Source of the DNA: Ulvibacterium sp.
GTDB lineage: Bacteria; Bacteroidota; Bacteroidia; Flavobacteriales; Flavobacteriaceae
Direction of reading: 5' to 3'
Assembly: GCF_028285715.1 (NCBI RefSeq)
Contig: NZ_JANQOO010000035.1
Span: 62,001 to 126,000, forward strand
Length of the DNA stretch: 64,000 nucleotides
Part shown: in pieces, positions 8,486 to 15,521 of the stretch
How the letters are laid out: each line of letters opens with the position of its first letter
Numbering within the stretch: position 1 is the stretch's first letter
Position numbers and translations under genes: made by a program
Notes under the pieces: generated by a model
What the model saw: the letters and a program-made list of their open reading frames with translations, nothing else
Database searches by the model: none
What the model was told of the DNA's origin: nothing

Positions 8486-9652
8486 ATGCATTCAAAATTT
8501 ATAGAACAGTCCTTTGCCGTACCGTATGCGTATAAATTACATTTTACGCAAAGGCTGTTTAGTACCGATAATACCTTGTTCAGGGATATTTTTGATGAAT
8601 ATAAAGTGAATGATACGGTAAAAGCACTTTTTGTTCTTGACAAGGGTGTTCATGAATATCATCCTGAACTGCATAAGGAGATTAAAGACTATTGCAGTAA
8701 GTATCCTGATACCATACAATATACCGGAAGTTTGATCATAGCCGGAGGGGAGCAGTCTAAAAATGATTATGGGAATGTCACTTCCGTTTTGGAGAAAATC
8801 AATACGAACGCTATATGCCGACATTCCTTTGTGGTAGTCATAGGTGGGGGTGCCGTGATAGATATGGTCGGCTATGCCGCAGCGATTGCACACCGCGGGG
8901 TAAAGTTGATCCGCGTTCCTACCACCGTGCTTTCCCAGAACGATTCCGCGGTGGGGGTAAAAAACAGCATCAACAGCTTTGGCAAGAAAAACTTTCTGGG
9001 CACTTTTGCGCCACCCTATGCTATAATCAATGATTCGGATTTTCTAAAAACCCTGGAACATAGGGATTGGATAGCAGGAATAGCCGAAGCCATAAAAGTA
9101 GCCTTGATCAAGGATAAAAAGTTTTTCAATTACCTTGAAGATAAGGCCGAAAAATTGGGGAATAGGGATATGGCCGCCATGCAAGATGTGATTTATAAAT
9201 GCGCCGAAATGCATATGCATCATATTGCCCGTGGGGGCGACCCCTTTGAAAGTGGTTCTTCCAGACCCTTGGACTTTGGCCATTGGGCCGCCCATAAACT
9301 AGAGCAGATGTCCAACTACAACCTTAGACATGGTGAGGCGGTGGCAAAGGGAATAGCGCTGGATGTAACCTATGCACGGCTAATGGGCCTTATATCCGAA
9401 GATACCCAAAAACGTATTTTGGCCGTTATGCGAAAAATTGGGCTCGATGTACACATTCCCGTGGAAACTGAAAAGGAAATACAGGAATTATTGCAAGGAA
9501 TTGAGGAATTTAGGGAGCATTTGGGAGGGGAGCTTTGTATCACCTTAATCTCTGAAATTGGAAAAAAGCTTGATGTCAACAAGATAGATATAGAATCTAT
9601 GCAACATGCCATTACGGTTCTAAACGACAGTTGCAAAATAAAAATGGACTAA
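8486..9652 (+). CDS. eboD: EboD, 3-dehydroquinate synthase-like sugar phosphate cyclase
   Basis: Sugar phosphate cyclase superfamily, 388 residues, cytosolic. The NAD-binding G-G-G-A-V-I-D (120-126) and H-R-G-V-K..V-P-T-T segments are clear. The three zinc ligands expected from dehydroquinate synthase are present: E201, H266 (in D-F-G-H) and H282 (in R-H-G-E-A-V). Two usual DHQS motifs are altered: G-G-K reads G-V-K (157-159) and L-N-F-G-H reads L-D-F-G-H. This suggests a cyclase with another substrate rather than the shikimate-pathway AroB; in this superfamily such changes separate DHQS from cyclitol-forming enzymes. The product is unknown. It may supply a cyclic polyol headgroup for the EboC prenyltransferase, which is speculation. 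Confidence 0.88.
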   Translation: MHSKFIEQSFAVPYAYKLHFTQRLFSTDNTLFRDIFDEYKVNDTVKALFVLDKGVHEYHPELHKEIKDYCSKYPDTIQYTGSLIIAGGEQSKNDYGNVTSVLEKINTNAICRHSFVVVIGGGAVIDMVGYAAAIAHRGVKLIRVPTTVLSQNDSAVGVKNSINSFGKKNFLGTFAPPYAIINDSDFLKTLEHRDWIAGIAEAIKVALIKDKKFFNYLEDKAEKLGNRDMAAMQDVIYKCAEMHMHHIARGGDPFESGSSRPLDFGHWAAHKLEQMSNYNLRHGEAVAKGIALDVTYARLMGLISEDTQKRILAVMRKIGLDVHIPVETEKEIQELLQGIEEFREHLGGELCITLISEIGKKLDVNKIDIESMQHAITVLNDSCKIKMD

Positions 9653-9657
9653 CCAAA

Positions 9658-10854
9658 ATGGATGTAAACGGAACTCATCAGCTTACCTATTGTACCAATA
9701 TCCATCCTGGATCAAATTGGGAGAGCACCTTTACTAGTTTAAAGGAATTCGTTCCGGGCATCAAGGCAAAGGTGTCTCCCGATCGACCTTTTGGACTAGG
9801 CCTGCGTTTGTCCAACAAGGCCAGTGAGGAACTTGATGAGGCCAGTCATTTGACGGAATTCAAAGGGTGGTTGGAACGCCATAGTCTTTACGTTTTTACG
9901 ATGAACGGATTCCCCTATGGCAATTTCCATGGTGAACGGGTAAAGGAAGAGGTACATGCTCCGGATTGGACCACACGGGAAAGGGTTACCTATACTAAAC
10001 GTCTTTTTGAGCAGTTGGCCGAATTACTTCCCAGTGGAATGTCCGGGGGAATTTCTACCTCGCCGATCAGTTACAAATATTGGTATGCTACCAAAGACTT
10101 AAAAAGAAAGGCTTTTGAAACAGGGGCGAGACATCTATCCGAAATTGTTTTGCAGCTTTACGACCTGGAGTCCGGTACCGGTAAATATTTGCATCTGGAC
10201 CTAGAACCGGAACCCGATGGTCTTCTGGAAAACAGCGAAGAAGTACTTGGTTTCTTTGCAGATTATTTGCTCCCGATAGCTATTCCAGTCCTTCAGGATA
10301 CAATCCGTGTTGACGAAGCTGAGGCGGAGAGATTAATTAAAAAATATATAACAGTATGCTACGACATTTGCCATTTTTCCTTGGCCTATGAAGAACCGGA
10401 ATATACTTTTCAAAAGTTTGCCAAGGAAGGAATCCAAGTGGGAAAGATTCAAGTTAGCGCCGCTCTAAAAATTCTTTTCGATGAAAGGGATCAAGACGCG
10501 ATTTGGGCATCCCTTTCCCATTTTGATGAACCGACCTATTTACATCAAGTTACGGAAAAAAAGGAGGATGGGAAGGTGAAGACCTATAACGATTTGCCTA
10601 TAGTTTTGGAGGAGAAAAACGATTTTACCGAATTAAGGGCCCACTTTCATGTTCCGATTTTTTTGGAGCGTTTTGATACCTTATTTTCTACCCAGGACCA
10701 TATCGTAAAGGTGATCGACTATCTCAAGGAACATTCCGTTTCCGAACATCTGGAAATTGAGACCTATACCTGGGATGTGCTCCCTAAGGGGTTAAAACGC
10801 GATTTATCGGAATCGATAATTCGGGAAATCAACTGGTTAAAGGAAAGAATGTAA
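9658..10854 (+). CDS. eboE: EboE metabolite traffic protein, TIM-barrel type
   Basis: EboE family protein with the family's typical opening T-Y-C-T-N-I-H-P-G and a sugar phosphate isomerase/epimerase-like TIM-barrel character, including His, Glu and Asp residues that could bind a metal (for example L-D-L-E-P-E-P-D and C-Y-D-I-C-H-F). No signal peptide. I prefer the ATG at 9658, five bases after the eboD stop; an in-frame ATG at 9631 would overlap eboD by 22 bases. The reaction is unknown. EboF starts four bases after its stop. Confidence 0.83.
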   Translation: MDVNGTHQLTYCTNIHPGSNWESTFTSLKEFVPGIKAKVSPDRPFGLGLRLSNKASEELDEASHLTEFKGWLERHSLYVFTMNGFPYGNFHGERVKEEVHAPDWTTRERVTYTKRLFEQLAELLPSGMSGGISTSPISYKYWYATKDLKRKAFETGARHLSEIVLQLYDLESGTGKYLHLDLEPEPDGLLENSEEVLGFFADYLLPIAIPVLQDTIRVDEAEAERLIKKYITVCYDICHFSLAYEEPEYTFQKFAKEGIQVGKIQVSAALKILFDERDQDAIWASLSHFDEPTYLHQVTEKKEDGKVKTYNDLPIVLEEKNDFTELRAHFHVPIFLERFDTLFSTQDHIVKVIDYLKEHSVSEHLEIETYTWDVLPKGLKRDLSESIIREINWLKERM

Positions 10855-10858
10855 TCCC

Positions 10859-12238
10859 ATGCAAAAGACGGTGGTGGTTAATGTAGTGGGACTGACCAAA
10901 CGACTTATTGGAGAACATACTCCTTTTATAGCATCCTTTTTGGCAAAAGGAAAATCAACATGTATTCAACCTGTGCTTCCTGCTGTTACCTGTTCCGCAC
11001 AATCCACCTATCTCACTGGGAAATACCCTTCAGAACATGGTATCGTTGGTAACGGATGGTATTTTAAGGACGAATGCGAGGTGAAATTTTGGCGGCAATC
11101 CAACAAGTTGGTCCAAAGCGAAAAAATCTGGGACACGCTTAAAAAGCAAGACCCGAATTTTACGAGCGCCAATCTATTTTGGTGGTATAATATGTACGCC
11201 AATACGGATTACAATGTAACGCCACGTCCCAATTACTTGGCGGATGGAAGAAAGATACCCGATATTTATTCGCACCCTTCGAGCTTACGCGATACCCTGC
11301 AGGGGGAATTGGGAACGTTTCCGTTATTCCATTTTTGGGGCCCTAAGACTTCTATAAAGTCCAGCCAATGGATAGCGGATGCCACGCTAAGAACGGATGA
11401 ACTTTATAATCCTACGCTTACGCTGGTCTACCTTCCCCATCTGGATTACAACCTGCAACGCTATGGTCTTAATTTTGACATTATATCAAAGGATTTACAG
11501 GAGATTGACGCCGTGGTCAAGCAATTAGTGGAACACTATCGGAAGCAAGAAGCGAATATTATCTTGCTTTCCGAGTATGGAATTACAAACGTTAACCGTG
11601 CGGTACACCTGAATCGAATACTTCGAAAAGCGGGTTACGTTAACATTCGCATGGAAAGAGGATTGGAACTTTTGGATCCCGGTGCGAGCAAGGCCTTTGC
11701 CGTGGCGGATCATCAGATTGCTCATGTATATCTCAATGATAGCTCTATCAAATCCAAAGTACGTGGGATTTTGGAAAAAGTGGAAGGTGTAGAAAACGTA
11801 TTATCCGAAAAAGAAATACAGGAAGCACATTTAGATCATGACCGCTGTGGCGATTTGGTGGTAATAGCGGACAAGGATTCTTGGTTTACCTATTATTTTT
11901 GGTTGGATGATGCCAAGGCCCCGGATTTTGCCCGTATGGTTGACATTCACAAAAAACCGGGATACGACCCTGTGGAAATGCATACGGACCCCAGGGATAA
12001 ATGGGTCATGGCCAAGGTAATCGGTAAACTTGTTAAAAAGAAATTAGGCTTCCGAACGGTAATGGATATTATTCCTTTGGATGCAAGTCTAATAAAAGGT
12101 TCACATGGCAGGGTTCCTGAACATACGGATGACTATCCCATTTTTATTACGAACAACACTTCAGCGAACTTCCATGAACAAATACCACCTACCGAAGTCT
12201 TTCAACAATTGCAAAATCACCTTTGCGCTGATCATTGA
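10859..12238 (+). CDS. eboF: EboF, alkaline phosphatase / phosphodiesterase-like protein
   Basis: Alkaline-phosphatase superfamily protein of the nucleotide pyrophosphatase/phosphodiesterase branch, 459 residues, without a signal peptide. The nucleophile Thr is kept at T44 in P-A-V-T-C-S-A-Q-S-T, and the distal His at 416 in G-S-H-G-R. Several expected zinc ligands differ: the first Asp is N8 (V-V-N-V-V-G), D-x-x-x-H reads D196-x-x-x-Q200, and the S-D-H-G motif reads S-E-Y-G (238-241). Either the metal site is remodelled or only one site is filled. Its role in the cluster could be hydrolysis of a phosphodiester intermediate, but activity is not certain. It is the last ebo gene; the next gene follows 109 bases later on the same strand with no strong terminator in between. 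Confidence 0.85.
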   Translation: MQKTVVVNVVGLTKRLIGEHTPFIASFLAKGKSTCIQPVLPAVTCSAQSTYLTGKYPSEHGIVGNGWYFKDECEVKFWRQSNKLVQSEKIWDTLKKQDPNFTSANLFWWYNMYANTDYNVTPRPNYLADGRKIPDIYSHPSSLRDTLQGELGTFPLFHFWGPKTSIKSSQWIADATLRTDELYNPTLTLVYLPHLDYNLQRYGLNFDIISKDLQEIDAVVKQLVEHYRKQEANIILLSEYGITNVNRAVHLNRILRKAGYVNIRMERGLELLDPGASKAFAVADHQIAHVYLNDSSIKSKVRGILEKVEGVENVLSEKEIQEAHLDHDRCGDLVVIADKDSWFTYYFWLDDAKAPDFARMVDIHKKPGYDPVEMHTDPRDKWVMAKVIGKLVKKKLGFRTVMDIIPLDASLIKGSHGRVPEHTDDYPIFITNNTSANFHEQIPPTEVFQQLQNHLCADH

Positions 12239-12347
12239 TACTGCCTTAGGCATTGGAAGTCCATTATTTTTTTATTTTTAAGGGATGGGCTTTATCCGAA
12301 TAAAGATAAATTCCCGCTTCCAAGAACCGTTTCAACACAATAAAAAT

Positions 12348-15300
12348 ATGGGACTGCTAATCAAGACCAAGGAAAGATGGTATTCACGAAAAAGTAACTT
12401 TGCCCAATACATCCTTCGGACTTGCGTTTTTTGGGCCTTCCTAACTATGCTCGGTTGTGGTTCGGAGGTTATCGAAGAATCTTGGAGCTATGAAATAGAT
12501 TTTGGGGACGAGAATCCTCAAGGCACCCTAAATTTGGCAAAATCCCAAGGTAACGATCGGGCATCGTTAGTTTCCTTGGATTGGGGAACATTCAATCTCG
12601 AAAATGTTTCCATTACATCGGACCATTTTTCGGCGAATTTTGAACTTTTTGGAAATGAGGCCAAGTTGGAAGGTACCTTTACGGAGAATAGTTTTTCTGG
12701 AGCACTCAGAATGGATGATGAGAGTTTTCCATTTAAGGCTACAAAGCTCTCCGATGAGTTTTTTAAAATTGATCGCTCCAATATTGCCTATGTACTTTCC
12801 GAATCGGATCTTTCGGAATCCGAAATTAACATAGACCATGCAGGAATCATAGCGAGCGCGGATCGGGAAGGATACAAAAGAGGTGAACGGATTTATTCCG
12901 CCAATTGTATCAACTGCCATGGAACGGAAGAGGTAGAAGGTTCGATCCCATTGTCCACCAAGTTTTGGGAACAATCGTTACAAACGGGTAGCGACCCTTT
13001 CTCCATGTACCAGACCGTAAGCCGGGGTTATGGTTCCATGCCGCCGCAACCAACATTAACACCTCAGGAAAAATACGATGTCATTTCCTATATACGCCAT
13101 AAATATATCAAGGAAAACAAAACGGAGACCTATGTCGCGAGCTCCCCGGGCTATTTGGCAGGTTTGCCGAAAGGAACTTCAAGAGGTCCGGAAGCCAAAC
13201 CCTACCAACCGTGGTCGGACATGGATTATGGAGACTTTTTGATCAACACCTATGAATTGGTCGATGAGGAAACCGGTCCGGAACGGTATCATTCACCAGG
13301 GCCGACCCCATATCCCGATGAGGATTACAGCAAGAATAATTTTGCCTACAAGGGCATTGCCATACGTTTGGACCCAGGTGAAGGGGGAGTATCCAAAGGC
13401 AAGGCCTGGATGTTATTTGATCATGACCTAATGCGTGTTGCCGGGGGATGGACCGGAGCGGGGTTTATAGACTGGGATGGGATTCTTCTGAATGACAAAC
13501 ATGAGACCTATCCCCGGACCATCGGGAAACTTCATTTTGAGACCCCGGTAGGCCCCGGATGGGCCAATCCCGAGACCGGTTCTTTTGAAGACCCGAGATT
13601 TCGGGCACGGGATGGTAGGGCTTTTGGACCATTACCCAAAGCTTGGGCAGATTATAAAGGCCTCTATCACTATGAAAATCATAGCATTATTTCCTATACC
13701 ATCGGAAATACAGACATTCTGGAAGAATTAGGCATGTTGGAACGGGATGGGGAAACCATCTTTACCCGAACGTTGAATATTGGGCGTTCCAACCGTGAGT
13801 TAAAAATGAAAGTGGCACCAGTAACGAATAAGGTGGCCCTTGCCGGCAAGGGTGGGGTACTGGGAGAGGAAGAAGGGTACATAATACTCAAGGTACAACC
13901 TGGAATTGCGTTGAATCTCAAGCTTTTTATCGCCGATTCGGGAGTAATGGACTTGGATAATTTGGCCGCTTCAAGCCCCCCGGAATCCTTGACTCCATAT
14001 ACCTTGGGCGGTCCCTCACATTATCCTGAGGAAATCAAAACCGTGATCACCACAGGAAATGAGGATGGGCTTTTTGCGGTAGATCAATTGACTCCACCTT
14101 TCGACAATCCATGGGCCTGTAGGATGAAATTAAGTGGTATTGACTTTTTGGAAGATCCGAATAAAGCTGTGGTCTGTGCAACGGATGGTGATGTATGGTT
14201 AATTGAAGGGCTTACCGCTAATACGGGACAACTAACATGGCAGCGAATTGGCTCGGGTCTTTTTCAACCGCTGGGTATCAAAGTCCTTAATGGTAATATC
14301 TATGTAATCTGTAGGGACCAATTGGTGTTGTTGCATGATTTTAACAGAGATAATGAAACCGATTTCTACGAAAGCTTTAATCATGACCATCAAGTAACCG
14401 ATCATTTCCATGAGTTTGCCATGGGGCTACAGGCCGATGAACAAGGCAATCTCTACTATGCTAAAAGTGGCCGTCATGCAAGGGAGGCTTTGGTACCCCA
14501 ACACGGTACCCTGTTAAAAGTGAGTAGGGATGGTTCCCGAACGGATATCATTGCCACTGGTTTTAGGGCGGCCAATGGGGTATGTATTAATCCAGATGGC
14601 AGTTTTTTGGTCACTGATCAACAAGGGTTTTGGAATCCAATGAACCGTATCAACTGGGTTGATGGAAAAGGTAAGTTTTACGGTAATATGTGGGGATATG
14701 GCCCACCCAAGGACACGACCAGGGTAGCCATGGAACAACCTATGGTCTGGGTAGATATGCAATTTGATCGTTCCCCATCCGAACTCTTATGGGTGGATAG
14801 TGAAAAATGGGGTCCATTAGATGGAAGTCTGTTGAGTTTCTCTTATGGTTATGGCAAGATTCAGTTGGTGCTTCACGAAAAAGTAAAGGGCCAGATGCAG
14901 GGAGGGGTTATTGATTTGCCCGGGGTCAAATTTTTGACGGGCGTTATGCGCGGAAGGTTCAACCCCGGTGATGGGCAATTATATGCTTGTGGCATGTCGG
15001 CCTGGGGTACCAACCAAATGTTACGGGGCGGAGGACTTTACCGGATCCGATATACCGGAAAACCGTTCACACTTCCCATCGGGCTTAAGGTAGCAACTTC
15101 ATCCGTTCAATTGGCCTTTGACCAACCTTTGGACCAAAACATAGCCAAGGACCTTGGGAATTATGGGATAAGGACTTGGAACCTTATTAGAAGTAGTAAA
15201 TATGGCTCTGATCGTTATAACGAACTCACCTTGGACATCTCCAAAGTGGAACTACTTAATGATGGGAAAACCGTAAAGCTTTATATTCCGGATATAAAGC

Positions 15301-15413
15301 CTGTGGACGTAATGACTATCGACTACAATTTGGTCTCTCAAAATGGAGCCCCTATACAAGGCACTATTCAGAATACCATACATGCCTTGAGTCCGGAAAA
15401 GGAACCACTTTAG
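12348..15413 (+). CDS. Exported cytochrome c with DUF6797-like and propeller domains
   Basis: Predicted lipoprotein: a hydrophobic stretch ends in M-L-G-C (C37). After a ~130-residue unknown N-terminal region comes a mono-haem cytochrome c domain with C-I-N-C-H (187-191) and a likely axial Met at 231 (G-S-M-P-P). A DUF6797-like region follows (about 265-560), and the rest looks like a beta-propeller of the kind found in planctomycete haem-binding proteins. The likely role is electron transfer linked to oxidation of a sugar-type substrate outside the cytoplasm, by analogy with propeller quinoproteins; no cofactor or substrate is shown. The frame extends to an ATG at 12285, but that would put 57 residues before the lipobox Cys, so I chose the later ATG, which follows the A-rich stretch usual here. 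Confidence 0.8.
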   Translation: MGLLIKTKERWYSRKSNFAQYILRTCVFWAFLTMLGCGSEVIEESWSYEIDFGDENPQGTLNLAKSQGNDRASLVSLDWGTFNLENVSITSDHFSANFELFGNEAKLEGTFTENSFSGALRMDDESFPFKATKLSDEFFKIDRSNIAYVLSESDLSESEINIDHAGIIASADREGYKRGERIYSANCINCHGTEEVEGSIPLSTKFWEQSLQTGSDPFSMYQTVSRGYGSMPPQPTLTPQEKYDVISYIRHKYIKENKTETYVASSPGYLAGLPKGTSRGPEAKPYQPWSDMDYGDFLINTYELVDEETGPERYHSPGPTPYPDEDYSKNNFAYKGIAIRLDPGEGGVSKGKAWMLFDHDLMRVAGGWTGAGFIDWDGILLNDKHETYPRTIGKLHFETPVGPGWANPETGSFEDPRFRARDGRAFGPLPKAWADYKGLYHYENHSIISYTIGNTDILEELGMLERDGETIFTRTLNIGRSNRELKMKVAPVTNKVALAGKGGVLGEEEGYIILKVQPGIALNLKLFIADSGVMDLDNLAASSPPESLTPYTLGGPSHYPEEIKTVITTGNEDGLFAVDQLTPPFDNPWACRMKLSGIDFLEDPNKAVVCATDGDVWLIEGLTANTGQLTWQRIGSGLFQPLGIKVLNGNIYVICRDQLVLLHDFNRDNETDFYESFNHDHQVTDHFHEFAMGLQADEQGNLYYAKSGRHAREALVPQHGTLLKVSRDGSRTDIIATGFRAANGVCINPDGSFLVTDQQGFWNPMNRINWVDGKGKFYGNMWGYGPPKDTTRVAMEQPMVWVDMQFDRSPSELLWVDSEKWGPLDGSLLSFSYGYGKIQLVLHEKVKGQMQGGVIDLPGVKFLTGVMRGRFNPGDGQLYACGMSAWGTNQMLRGGGLYRIRYTGKPFTLPIGLKVATSSVQLAFDQPLDQNIAKDLGNYGIRTWNLIRSSKYGSDRYNELTLDISKVELLNDGKTVKLYIPDIKPVDVMTIDYNLVSQNGAPIQGTIQNTIHALSPEKEPL

Positions 15414-15466
15414 CCTAAGTATAGATTTCCCTGCAAAAAAATGGTTGGCTTATGATAGAAAAGGGT

Positions 15467-15497
15467 TTTGAAGGCACTTTCAAAATCTGTACTTTAA
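15467..15497 (+). promoter_or_regulatory. Possible promoter of the 15522 cytochrome gene
   Basis: TTTG at 15467-15470 is followed after 19 bases by TACTTTAA (15490-15497), a partial match to the Bacteroidota -7 consensus. The spacing is right but two -7 positions differ, so this is tentative. Confidence 0.3.
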
Positions 15498-15521
15498 ACC
15501 TCCACGGAATAAACCAAAAAA

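Noticed and set aside
8486-9652. Housekeeping aroB (shikimate pathway)
   Set aside because: Altered substrate motifs and firm place within the eboA-F gene order argue for EboD.
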